A stretch of DNA of 64,000 bases from Ferrovibrio terrae_A (GTDB taxonomy: Bacteria; Pseudomonadota; Alphaproteobacteria; Ferrovibrionales; Ferrovibrionaceae). The notes under the pieces are model-generated. The model was not told where the DNA came from, ran no database searches, and saw only the letters and a program-made list of their open reading frames with translations. The DNA is taken from the NCBI RefSeq assembly GCF_943372915.1, contig NZ_CALSAN010000003.1:62001-126000 (forward strand). Reading direction: 5' to 3'. Positions 52,830-61,276 of this stretch are shown here, piece after piece. A program made the translations under genes and the position numbers. Positions within the stretch are counted from its first letter, which is position 1; every line of letters starts with the position of its first letter.

Positions 52830-55800
52830 GTGCATCTGCTCAATGCCATACCCGGCGGCGCGGCAGCGACGGAGGGTGCCGTCGACCTGAAGCAGTCGCC
52901 GGGCGACATTGTCATCCTCAGCGCGGCCGATACCGAACTCTCAGCGCTGAGCAGCGCCTATGCGGGTCTGCCCGAGAATTTTCCCTCACTCAGACTCGCC
53001 AACCTGTTACAGCTCAGCCATCCCTACGCCGTCGATCTCTATGCCGACAGCGTGATCGCCCATGCCCGGCTGGTGATCGTGCGCCTGCTGGGCGGCCAGA
53101 GCTACTGGGCCTATGGCGTGGAACGCCTGAGCGACCTGTGCCGCGCGCGCGGCATCGCGCTCGCCTTCCTGCCCGGCGACCGCCAGCCCGATCCGGGACT
53201 GGACGGATTTTCCACCGTCGATGACGAAAGCCGCTCTGCACTGTTCGGTTATTTCCGTGAAGGCGGCATCGAGAATCTGCGCCATTGCCTGCGCCGCGCC
53301 GCCGCCCTGATCGGCCATGACGAAGACCCGCCGGATGCCAGGCCGCTGCCGGCTGCCGGCCTGTACTGGCCGAGCCTGAGCGATCCGGATCTCGACAGCC
53401 TGCGCCAGGTCTGGGCCAGCCGCAAGGCGATACCCCAGCCGGTGGCCGCGATCGTGTTCTATCGCGCCCTGATGCAGGCCGGCGATCTGGCCGCCGTCGA
53501 TGCGCTGATCGAATCGCTGGGCGCCGAAGGCCTCAATCCGCTGCCGATCTTTGTCACCAGCCTGAAGGACCGGCTGTCATCGGATATTGTCAGCACGCTG
53601 CTCGACCATGCATTGCCCGATGTGATTCTGAATGCCACCAGCTTCGCGCTCGGCAGCCCGACCGGCAATGACGGCGGCAGCGAAGATCCGCTCGGCCAAT
53701 GCGACTGCCCGGTGCTGCAGGTGGTGTTCGCCACGCAGCCGGCGGAAGACTGGAAGGCCGGCACGCGCGGCCTCAATCCGCGCGATCTTGCCATCGCCGT
53801 GGCCCTGCCCGAGATCGATGGCAGAATCCTGAGCCGTGCCGTCGCCTTCAAGGCCGAGGCACAGTTTGATGTCCGCACCGAATGCAGCATCGTGCGCCTG
53901 CAGCCGGATTACGGCCGCTGCCGCTTCGTGGCCAGGCTGGCCTGTGCCTGGTCGCGGCTCGGCCGGCTGGCGCCGGCGGAACGCAAGGTCGCCCTGGTGA
54001 TGGCGAATTATCCCAACCGCGACGGCCGCATCGGCAATGGCGTGGGTCTCGACACGCCGCAGAGCGCGGTGGAAATCCTGCGCGCGATGAAAGACGCCGG
54101 CTATGAACTCAACGCCCTGCCGGTCAGCGGCAATCGCCTGATCGAGGCGCTGATCGAGGGTGTCACCAACGATTTCGCCTCCGCCGCCGGCCGGCGCGTG
54201 CGCGTGGTCTATCCGCTGGTGCTGTATCGCCGGTTCTTCGAGCGTCTGCCGCCGGCGATCCAGCAGGCGGTGAGCGAACGCTGGGGCGAGCCGGAAGACG
54301 ATCCGCATATCGATGCCGGCGCCGACGGACGCAACGGCTTTGCCCTGCCGGTGCTGCCGCTGGGCAATGTGGCGGTGATGATCCAGCCGGCGCGCGGCTA
54401 CAATATCGATCCGGCGCGCAGCTATCACGATCCCGACCTGGTGCCGCCGCATCACTATTTCGCAGCTTACGCCTGGTTACGCGAAAGCTTTGGCGCCGAT
54501 GCGGTGATCCATTGCGGCAAGCATGGCAATCTGGAATGGCTGCCCGGCAAGGCACTGGCGCTGAGCGAAGACTGCCTGCCCGAGGCCGTGTTCGGCCCGA
54601 TGCCGCAGCTCTATCCCTTCATCGTCAATGACCCCGGCGAAGGAACGCAGGCCAAACGCCGTACCGCGGCGGTGATCCTGGATCACCTGACGCCACCACT
54701 GACGCGCGCCGAAATCTATGGCGATCTTGCCGCCCTGGAACAGCTGGTGGACGAGTATTACGAGGCTGCCGGCATGGATCGCCGGCGCCTGCCGCTGCTG
54801 GCCGAACGCATCATTGCCGAAACGCGGCGGCTTGGCCTCGATGCCGATTGCGATATCCAGATCGGCGAAGCCACCGAAACCGCGTTGCTGAAACTCGACA
54901 ATCATCTGTGCGACCTGAAGGAACTGCAGATCCGCGACGGCCTGCATGTCTATGGCACCAAGCCGCATGGCGAGCAGCTGATCGACCTGCTGGTGGCGCT
55001 GGTGCGCCTGCCGCGCAACGACGGCAAGGATGGCAATGCCTCGATCCTGCGCGCGCTCAGCCAGGATATCGACCTGGGCTTCGATCCCCTGGGCACCGAT
55101 TACGCCGCCGCCTGGACCGGGCCGCAGCCGGCCGTGCTGGCCAGCCTGGCGCCGGGGGCGTGGCGCAGCCATGGCGACACCATCGAGCGTCTGGAGATTC
55201 TCGCCAAGCAACTGGTGGCCGACCGGCGGCTGCCTGACGAAGCATGGGCGGCCACAAAAGCCGTGCTGCAGGAGATCGACTATCGCCTGCGCCCCGCCGT
55301 GCTGAGCTGCGGCCGCGCCGAGATCGAGAATCTGCTGCGCGGCCTGGACGGCCGTTTTGTGCCGCCGGGGCCAAGCGGCGCGCCGACCCGCGGCCGACCC
55401 GAAGTGCTGCCGACAGGGCGCAACTTCTTCTCGCTGGACGCACGCAGCCTGCCGACACCGGCGGCCTGGACGCTGGGCTGGCAATCGGCCGATGCGCTGC
55501 TGCAGCGCCACCGCCAGGATCATGGCGAATGGCCGCGCGCCATCCTGCTGAATGCCTGGGGCACAGCCAACATGCGCACCGGCGGCGACGATATCGCCCA
55601 GGCGCTGGCGCTCATTGGCGCACGGCCTACATGGGAAGGGGCGTCTGGCCGCGTCACCGGATTCGAGATCGTGCCGCCCGACCTGCTGGATCGCCCGCGC
55701 ATCGATGTGACCCTGAAGGTGAGCGGCTTTTTCCGCGATGCCTTCCCCGCACAGCTGAACCTGTTCGATGCCGCCAGCCGCGCGGTGCAGGCGCTGGACG

Positions 55801-56597
55801 AGCCGCCGGAGGTCAATCCGCTGGCCCAGCGCGTGCGCGACGAAATCGCCACCATGACCGCACGCGGCATCGATGCGGCGGAAGCGCAGCGCCGCGCCGG
55901 CTATCGCGTGTTCGGCTCGCAGCCGGGCGCCTATGGTGCCGGCCTGCAGGCCCTGATCGACCAGGGCGGCTGGACCGAGACGGCCGACCTGGCCAAGGCC
56001 TATATCGCCTGGGGCGGCTATGCCTATGGCCAGGATGCGGAAGGCATCGCCGATGCGGAGGTCTTCGTACAGCGCCTGAGCGGCGTCGACACCATCGTGC
56101 AGAACCAGGACAACCGCGAGCATGACCTGCTCGACTCCGATGACTATTACCAGTTCGAGGGCGGCGCGGTGGCGGCCGTTCAGTATGCGTCGGGCGCCGC
56201 GCCGACTGCCTATCATAACGACCATTCGCGCCCCGAGGCGCCGCGCATCCGCCGTCTGGAAGAAGAGATCGCCCGCGTCGTGCGTGGCCGTGCCACCAAT
56301 CCGAAATGGATCGAAGGCGTGAAGCGCCACGGTTACAAGGGTGCCTTCGAGATCGCCGCCACGGTGGATTACCTGTTTGCCTTTGCCGCCACCACCGGCC
56401 TGGTGCGCGACCACCAGTTCGAGGCGTTGTATGACGCCTATCTCGCCGACCCCGATACGCGCGGCTTCCTGGAGAGCAATAACCCGGCCGGTGCGCGCGA
56501 GATTGCCGAACGCTTTGCTGAGGCGATCCGCCGCGGCCTGTGGCGACCGAAAGCCAACTCGGCCGCCGAACTGCTGGAAAGGATGCTGGCAGCATGA
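52830..56597 (+). CDS. cobN: Cobaltochelatase large subunit CobN
   Basis: 1255 residues from GTG 52830, consistent with CobN length. Characteristic stretches are VRLLGGQSYWAYGVERL, VALVMANYPNRDGRIGNGVGLDTP, HHYFAAYAWLRESFGADAVIHCGKHGNLEWLPGKALAL, LPQLYPFIVNDPGEGTQAKRR-like, and GGYAYGQDAEG followed by VQNQDNREHDLLDSDDYYQF. CobN with CobS and CobT inserts Co2+ into hydrogenobyrinate a,c-diamide using ATP in the aerobic pathway. cobS and cobT are not in the window. The stop overlaps cobO (ATGA). Confidence 0.96.
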   Translation: MHLLNAIPGGAAATEGAVDLKQSPGDIVILSAADTELSALSSAYAGLPENFPSLRLANLLQLSHPYAVDLYADSVIAHARLVIVRLLGGQSYWAYGVERLSDLCRARGIALAFLPGDRQPDPGLDGFSTVDDESRSALFGYFREGGIENLRHCLRRAAALIGHDEDPPDARPLPAAGLYWPSLSDPDLDSLRQVWASRKAIPQPVAAIVFYRALMQAGDLAAVDALIESLGAEGLNPLPIFVTSLKDRLSSDIVSTLLDHALPDVILNATSFALGSPTGNDGGSEDPLGQCDCPVLQVVFATQPAEDWKAGTRGLNPRDLAIAVALPEIDGRILSRAVAFKAEAQFDVRTECSIVRLQPDYGRCRFVARLACAWSRLGRLAPAERKVALVMANYPNRDGRIGNGVGLDTPQSAVEILRAMKDAGYELNALPVSGNRLIEALIEGVTNDFASAAGRRVRVVYPLVLYRRFFERLPPAIQQAVSERWGEPEDDPHIDAGADGRNGFALPVLPLGNVAVMIQPARGYNIDPARSYHDPDLVPPHHYFAAYAWLRESFGADAVIHCGKHGNLEWLPGKALALSEDCLPEAVFGPMPQLYPFIVNDPGEGTQAKRRTAAVILDHLTPPLTRAEIYGDLAALEQLVDEYYEAAGMDRRRLPLLAERIIAETRRLGLDADCDIQIGEATETALLKLDNHLCDLKELQIRDGLHVYGTKPHGEQLIDLLVALVRLPRNDGKDGNASILRALSQDIDLGFDPLGTDYAAAWTGPQPAVLASLAPGAWRSHGDTIERLEILAKQLVADRRLPDEAWAATKAVLQEIDYRLRPAVLSCGRAEIENLLRGLDGRFVPPGPSGAPTRGRPEVLPTGRNFFSLDARSLPTPAAWTLGWQSADALLQRHRQDHGEWPRAILLNAWGTANMRTGGDDIAQALALIGARPTWEGASGRVTGFEIVPPDLLDRPRIDVTLKVSGFFRDAFPAQLNLFDAASRAVQALDEPPEVNPLAQRVRDEIATMTARGIDAAEAQRRAGYRVFGSQPGAYGAGLQALIDQGGWTETADLAKAYIAWGGYAYGQDAEGIADAEVFVQRLSGVDTIVQNQDNREHDLLDSDDYYQFEGGAVAAVQYASGAAPTAYHNDHSRPEAPRIRRLEEEIARVVRGRATNPKWIEGVKRHGYKGAFEIAATVDYLFAFAATTGLVRDHQFEALYDAYLADPDTRGFLESNNPAGAREIAERFAEAIRRGLWRPKANSAAELLERMLAA

Positions 56598-57238
56598 AGA
56601 TCAAGGAACCCGGCCTGAGCGAGGACGAGGTCAACGCCCGCGCCAACGAGAAAGCGAAGAAGCGCAAAGAAGTGCGCGACCGCATGCTGGCGACCAAGAC
56701 CATCGAGAAGGGCCTGCTCATGGTCCATACCGGCAAGGGCAAGGGCAAGTCGACCGCCGCCTTCGGCCTAGCCGTGCGCGCCATCGGCAACGGCTTCCGC
56801 GTCGGCATCGTGCAGTTCGTCAAGGGCAAGTGGCAGACCGGCGAACGCCCGGTGCTGGAAATGTTTCCCGAGCAGGTGACGATCAAGGCGATGGGCGAGG
56901 GCTTCACCTGGGATACCCAGGACCGCGCCCGCGACATCGCCGCGGCAAACGCTGCCTGGACGGAAGCCAAACGCATGATCGAGGCTTGCCGTGGCGCCGA
57001 ACCGGCCTATGACATGCTGGTGTTCGACGAACTCAACATCGTGCTGCGCTACGACTATCTGGATCTTGCCGAGGTGGTCGCGGCACTGCAGGGCCGGCCC
57101 GAAAAGCTCCACATCGTGGTGACCGGCCGCAATGCCAAGCCGGAGCTGATCGAGGCTGCCGACCTGGTGACCGAGATGACCGAGGTGAAGCACCCCTTCC
57201 AGGCTGGTGTGAAAGCCCAGAAAGGTATCGAATTTTGA
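56594..57238 (+). CDS. cobO: Cob(I)yrinic acid a,c-diamide adenosyltransferase CobO
   Basis: 214 residues from ATG 56594, which overlaps the cobN stop; the longer frame to 56540 lies inside cobN. The P-loop is MVHTGKGKGKSTAAFGLAVRA, with QFVKGKWQTGERPVLE, DMLVFDELNIVLRYDYLD and VVTGRNAKPELIEAADLVTEM typical of CobO/BtuR/CobA. It transfers the adenosyl group of ATP to reduced corrinoid. The stop overlaps the next start (TTGA). Confidence 0.96.
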   Translation: MKIKEPGLSEDEVNARANEKAKKRKEVRDRMLATKTIEKGLLMVHTGKGKGKSTAAFGLAVRAIGNGFRVGIVQFVKGKWQTGERPVLEMFPEQVTIKAMGEGFTWDTQDRARDIAAANAAWTEAKRMIEACRGAEPAYDMLVFDELNIVLRYDYLDLAEVVAALQGRPEKLHIVVTGRNAKPELIEAADLVTEMTEVKHPFQAGVKAQKGIEF

Positions 57239-57618
57239 AACGCGACCTGCTCGATCCCAAGACGATTGCCGCCCCGGTCGGCCAGTATGCCCATGGCTGC
57301 CTGGTGACCGAGGGCACGCGCATCCTGTTCATCAGTGGGCAGATCGGGGCTGCACCCGATGGCAGCGTGCCGCCGGATTTCGAGAGCCAGGCCCGCAATG
57401 TCTGGCGCAATATCGAGGCGGTGCTGGCCGAGGCCGGCATGAGCTTCGACAATCTGGTCAAGACCACCAACTTCCTGACCGACCACAGCCAGTTGATACC
57501 GAACCGCAAGATCCGCAACGAAATCCTCGGCGACCGCAAATGCGCCTCCAGCGGAATCGTGACCCAGACGCTGGTCAGCGACTGGCTGCTGGAGATCGAA
57601 GCCATAGCAATGGCATAA
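57235..57618 (+). CDS. RidA/YjgF family protein lacking the key arginine, inside the cob operon
   Basis: 127 residues from TTG 57235, overlapping the cobO stop, with AAAGG upstream. The chorismate-mutase-like RidA fold is clear: LFISGQIGAAPDGSVPPDFESQARNVWRNIEAVLAEAGMSFDNLVKTTNFL and LLEIEAIAMA. In canonical RidA the conserved Arg that binds the imine carboxylate lies in a P-A-R-S motif. Here that position reads Cys103-Ala-Ser105-Ser, so Arg is replaced by Ser105. Imine deaminase activity is therefore unlikely by the usual mechanism. Its place between cobO and cbiX, with coupled translation, suggests a role connected to corrinoid synthesis, not demonstrated. Confidence 0.88.
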   Translation: MKRDLLDPKTIAAPVGQYAHGCLVTEGTRILFISGQIGAAPDGSVPPDFESQARNVWRNIEAVLAEAGMSFDNLVKTTNFLTDHSQLIPNRKIRNEILGDRKCASSGIVTQTLVSDWLLEIEAIAMA

Positions 57619-57625
57619 TGCAGCG

Positions 57626-58717
57626 ATGACCAGCATGTTCCAGAAGCCCCCGATCGATAACCCGTTCCAGAAGACCGGCGTAATGCTATGCGGCCATGGC
57701 AGCCGCGATGCGCGTGCGGTGGCCGAATTCACCGCGCTGGCCGCGCATCTCAAGGGCCGCCTGCCGCAATACGATGTGGATTTCGGCTTCCTGGAATTCG
57801 CCACGCCGATCATCCGCGACGGCCTCGATGCCCTGCGTGCCAAGGGCAACACGCGGATTCTCGCCCTGCCCGGCATGCTGTTTGCCGCCGGCCACGCCAA
57901 GAACGATATCCCGAGCGTGCTCAACCGCTATCAGGCCGAGCATCCGGATGCGACGATTTCCTACGGCCGCGACCTCGGCATCGACCTGAAGATGCTGCGT
58001 GCCGCCGGCGACCGTATCCAGGCCGCATTGGATGCGGCTGGTGATGACGTCGCCCGCCATGAAACCTGCCTCGTCGTCGTCGGCCGCGGCACGTCTGATC
58101 CCGATGCCAATTCCAACATTGCGAAAGTGATGCGCATGCTGTGGGAGGGCTTCGGCTTCGGCTGGGGCGAGACCGCCTATTCCGGCGTCACCTTCCCGCT
58201 GGTGCAGCCCGCGCTGGAGCATGTCACCCGGCTGGGCTACAAGCGCGTCATCGTGTTTCCGTATTTCCTGTTCACCGGCATCCTGGTCGAACGCATCTAC
58301 GATTACACCGATATCGTCGCCGCCGCGCATCCGCAGATCGAGTTCATCAAGGCCGGTTACCTGAACGACCATCCGATGGTGCTGGAGGTGTTCGAGGACC
58401 GGCTGCAGGAAATCCTTGCCGGCACCAACAACATGAACTGCCAGATGTGCAAATACCGCGCCCAGGTGCTCGGCTTCGAGGACGAAGTGGGTCTGGCGCA
58501 GGAAAGCCATCACCATCATGTCGAGGGCATCGGCACCGGCCACAGCCATGACCACCACGGCCATGATCCCCACGGCCACGATCATGGCCACGATCACGGG
58601 CATGATCACGCGCACGGGCATAACCATGCCCATCATGACCACGGGCATCATCCCTATCCCCATGCCGATCATCCGCTGGGGCCGAAGACCCTGAAGAAAA
58701 GCGACGCGGCCACATGA
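57626..58717 (+). CDS. cbiX: Sirohydrochlorin cobaltochelatase CbiX, long form with His-rich tail
   Basis: 363 residues. Two chelatase half-domains are present: VMLCGHGSRDARAVAEFTAL, then ILALPGMLFAAGHAKNDIPS, and in the second half VVVGRGTSDPDANSNIAKV and VIVFPYFLFTGILVERIYDY. MNCQMCKYRAQVLGFEDE contains the MxCxxC motif linked to an Fe-S cluster in long CbiX. Residues about 293-350 form a tail very rich in His, Asp and Gly, suited to metal storage. CbiX inserts Co2+ early (into sirohydrochlorin), as in the anaerobic pathway, which is unexpected beside CobN. Confidence 0.94.
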   Translation: MTSMFQKPPIDNPFQKTGVMLCGHGSRDARAVAEFTALAAHLKGRLPQYDVDFGFLEFATPIIRDGLDALRAKGNTRILALPGMLFAAGHAKNDIPSVLNRYQAEHPDATISYGRDLGIDLKMLRAAGDRIQAALDAAGDDVARHETCLVVVGRGTSDPDANSNIAKVMRMLWEGFGFGWGETAYSGVTFPLVQPALEHVTRLGYKRVIVFPYFLFTGILVERIYDYTDIVAAAHPQIEFIKAGYLNDHPMVLEVFEDRLQEILAGTNNMNCQMCKYRAQVLGFEDEVGLAQESHHHHVEGIGTGHSHDHHGHDPHGHDHGHDHGHDHAHGHNHAHHDHGHHPYPHADHPLGPKTLKKSDAAT

Positions 58718-59358
58718 TGGCGTTCGACTACCTACGCGACCCCGACGCGATTTATCGTCTCAGCTTCGAGATGATTCGCGGCGAGGTCGACCTGTCGCAT
58801 CTGCCACCGGGCATCGACGAACTGGCGCTGCGCCTGATCCATGCCTGCGCCATGCCCGAGATCCTGCCCGACCTGGCCTGGACGCCGGATCTGCCTGATG
58901 CAGTCCATACTGCATTGCAAAGCGGCAAGCCGATCCTGAGCGATGTCGACATGGTGGCCTATGGCGTGATCCGCTCGCGCCTGCCGGCCGACAACCCCGT
59001 ACTCAGCTTCCTCAACACGCCCGAGGCGCGCGCGATCGGCCAGACAAAGCAGATCACGCGCTCGGCCGCGGCGGTCGAATTATGGCTGCCTCATCTTGAG
59101 GGGGCCGTTGTCGTCATCGGCAATGCGCCGACCGCGCTGTTCCGCCTGCTGGAAATGCTGAATGACGAAGCCGCGCCGAAGCCGGCCGCCATCCTCGGCT
59201 TCCCGGTCGGCTTTGTCGGTGCGGCTGAATCGAAACAGGCGCTGATCGACCATGCGCCGCCTGGCGTGGCCTATGCCACCCTGAAAGGCCGCCGTGGTGG
59301 CAGCGCCATCGCCGCCGCCGCAATCAACGCGCTGGCCACCTGGGAGCCCGCCCAATGA
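58714..59358 (+). CDS. cobH: Precorrin-8X methylmutase CobH/CbiC
   Basis: 214 residues from ATG 58714 (overlapping the cbiX stop). The catalytic His lies in LALRLIHACAMPEIL. Other family marks are AVHTALQSGKPILSDVDMVAYG, ITRSAAAVELW, VVIGNAPTALFRLLEM and GFPVGFVGAAESKQAL. It moves the C11 methyl group to C12, giving hydrogenobyrinic acid (or the cobalt analogue). It overlaps cobL by 4 nt. Confidence 0.95.
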   Translation: MMAFDYLRDPDAIYRLSFEMIRGEVDLSHLPPGIDELALRLIHACAMPEILPDLAWTPDLPDAVHTALQSGKPILSDVDMVAYGVIRSRLPADNPVLSFLNTPEARAIGQTKQITRSAAAVELWLPHLEGAVVVIGNAPTALFRLLEMLNDEAAPKPAAILGFPVGFVGAAESKQALIDHAPPGVAYATLKGRRGGSAIAAAAINALATWEPAQ

Positions 59359-60560
59359 CGAAGCTCTGGCTCAGCATTGTCGGCATCGGCGAGGACGGCC
59401 TGGACGGCATCACGGCCGCCGCGCGCGTGGTGATCGAAACCGCGGATATCCTGATCGGCGGCGAGCGGCATCTGGCCATGGTGCCCACGAAAGACGGCGA
59501 CCAGCGCCGCATCACCTGGAGCACGCCGCTGCTGGCCCAGGCCGACAGCATCAACGACCACAAGGGCCGCCGCGTCTGCGTGCTGGCCAGCGGCGATCCG
59601 ATGTGGTTCGGCATCGGCACGACGCTGGCCAATCGCGTCGCCGCAGACGAGATCGCCGTCATCCCCCATGCCGGTGCCTTTTCGCTGGCGGCTGCACGCC
59701 TGCTCTGGCCTCTGGATGCCGTGGATTGCCTTTCACTCCATGGCCGGCCGCTGGATCTGCTGTCGGCCTTCCTGCATCCCGGCGCCCGCCTGCTGCTGCT
59801 GACCGAGAATGGCGCGGCGCCAGCGAAGATCGCCGAATATCTGACCAAGCGCGGCTTCGGCAGCGCCAGCCTCACCGTGCTGGAGCATCTGGGCGGTGCG
59901 CAGGAAAACATCCTGACCGGCACGGCCAAGACCTGGCCGCACGGACCTTGCGCCGATCTCAACACCCTGGCGGTGCAGGTGAACGATGGTCCGGGGCTGA
60001 CACGCCTTGCCGGACTGGACGATGATCTTTATTTGCATGACGGCAACATCACCAAGCGCGAGATCCGTGCGATGACGCTGGCCCGTCTGTCGCCGTTTCC
60101 CGGCGACCTGCTGTGGGATGTCGGTGCCGGCTCGGGCTCGATCTCGATCGAATGGCTGCGCGCCGACCGCCGCAACCGCGCCATCGCCATCGAGAACAAG
60201 GATTCGCGCCGCAGCATGATCGCGCAGAATGCGGCAGCGCTCGGCGTGCCGCAGCTGGAGATCAATGGCAACGCCGTGCCGGGCGCGCTGGACGGCCTGC
60301 CCGAGCCCGATGCCATCTTCATCGGCGGCGGCGTCACCGCTGAAGGCCTGATCGAGCGCTGCTGGCAGGCCCTGAAACCCGGCGGCCGGCTGGTGGCCAA
60401 TGTGGTGACCCTGGAAGGCGAAGGCCTGCTGGTGCAGGCGCGGCAGACCCATGGCGGCGACCTCGCGCGCTTCATGGTGCAGCGCGCCGAACGCGTCGGC
60501 CGTTTCCATGGCTGGCATGCGATGATGCCGATCACGCAATGGAGCGTCATCAAGGAATGA
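59355..60560 (+). CDS. cobL: Precorrin-6Y C5,15-methyltransferase (decarboxylating) CobL (CbiE-CbiT fusion)
   Basis: 401 residues. The N-terminal tetrapyrrole-methylase (CbiE-like) domain is LSIVGIGEDGLDGITAAAR, VLASGDPMWFGIGTTL, then FSLAAARLLWPL. The C-terminal class I methyltransferase (CbiT-like) domain from about 225 is KREIRAMTLARLSPFPGDLLWDVGAGSGSISIEWLR, then DAIFIGGGV. It methylates C5 and C15 and decarboxylates the C12 side chain. The ATG overlaps the cobH stop. Confidence 0.96.
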   Translation: MTKLWLSIVGIGEDGLDGITAAARVVIETADILIGGERHLAMVPTKDGDQRRITWSTPLLAQADSINDHKGRRVCVLASGDPMWFGIGTTLANRVAADEIAVIPHAGAFSLAAARLLWPLDAVDCLSLHGRPLDLLSAFLHPGARLLLLTENGAAPAKIAEYLTKRGFGSASLTVLEHLGGAQENILTGTAKTWPHGPCADLNTLAVQVNDGPGLTRLAGLDDDLYLHDGNITKREIRAMTLARLSPFPGDLLWDVGAGSGSISIEWLRADRRNRAIAIENKDSRRSMIAQNAAALGVPQLEINGNAVPGALDGLPEPDAIFIGGGVTAEGLIERCWQALKPGGRLVANVVTLEGEGLLVQARQTHGGDLARFMVQRAERVGRFHGWHAMMPITQWSVIKE

Positions 60561-61276
60561 GTGCGACCCTGTATGGTCTCGGCATCGGCCCGGGCGACCC
60601 CGAGCTGATCACGCTGAAGGCGCTGCGGCTGCTTCAGAGCGCCGACGTCGTTGCCTATCCGGCGCCGGAAGACGGCGACAGCTTGGCGCGCCGGATCGTT
60701 GCGCCGCATCTGAGCGGGAAACAGACCGAACTGGCGATCCGCATGCCACTGACGGTGGCCCGCTTCCCGGCCCAGGCGGTCTATGAGCAGGCGGCGGAAG
60801 ACCTGAGCGCGCATCTGGTCGCCGGACGCAATGTCGCGGTGCTCTGCGAGGGCGACCCCTTCCTCTATGGCTCGTTCATGTATCTGTTCGGCCGGCTGGC
60901 AGAAAAATTCTCCGTCGAGGTGGTGCCCGGCGTGTCGTCGCTGACTGCCTGCGCTGCCGCGCTGAAACATCCGCTGGTATCGCGCAACGACGTGTTGACC
61001 ATCATCCCCGCCCCGCTGGATGACGAGACCATCACCGCCAAGCTGCTGCATACCGATGCGGCAGCGATTCTCAAGCTCGGTCGCCATGGCCCGCGCATCG
61101 TCGCCCTGCTGCGGCAGCTCGGCCTGGCCGATCGCGCCCAGTATATCGAGCGCGCCACCATGGCCGAACAGCGCATCCTGCCGCTGCAGGACGTCGACCC
61201 GGCCAGCATTCCCTATTTCGCCATGATCCTGGTGCACCGGCGCGGAGAACAGCATTTCATGGAGTTCCGGTCGTGA
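60557..61276 (+). CDS. cobI: Precorrin-2 C20-methyltransferase CobI/CbiL
   Basis: 239 residues from ATG 60557, which overlaps the cobL stop (ATGA). The tetrapyrrole-methylase fold shows LYGLGIGPGDPELITLKALRLLQSADVVAYPA, VLCEGDPFLYGSFMYLFGRL, VVPGVSSLTACAAALKHPLVSRND and YFAMILVHR. The YGLGIGPGDPELIT opening is characteristic of CobI/CbiL. It adds the C20 methyl group to precorrin-2 or cobalt-precorrin-2. Confidence 0.95.
   Translation: MSATLYGLGIGPGDPELITLKALRLLQSADVVAYPAPEDGDSLARRIVAPHLSGKQTELAIRMPLTVARFPAQAVYEQAAEDLSAHLVAGRNVAVLCEGDPFLYGSFMYLFGRLAEKFSVEVVPGVSSLTACAAALKHPLVSRNDVLTIIPAPLDDETITAKLLHTDAAAILKLGRHGPRIVALLRQLGLADRAQYIERATMAEQRILPLQDVDPASIPYFAMILVHRRGEQHFMEFRS

Noticed and set aside
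54477..56414. 645-codon minus-strand open frame inside cobN
   Set aside because: It is antisense to the conserved CobN sequence; its composition (His, Gln, Gly, Ala) is typical of shadow frames.
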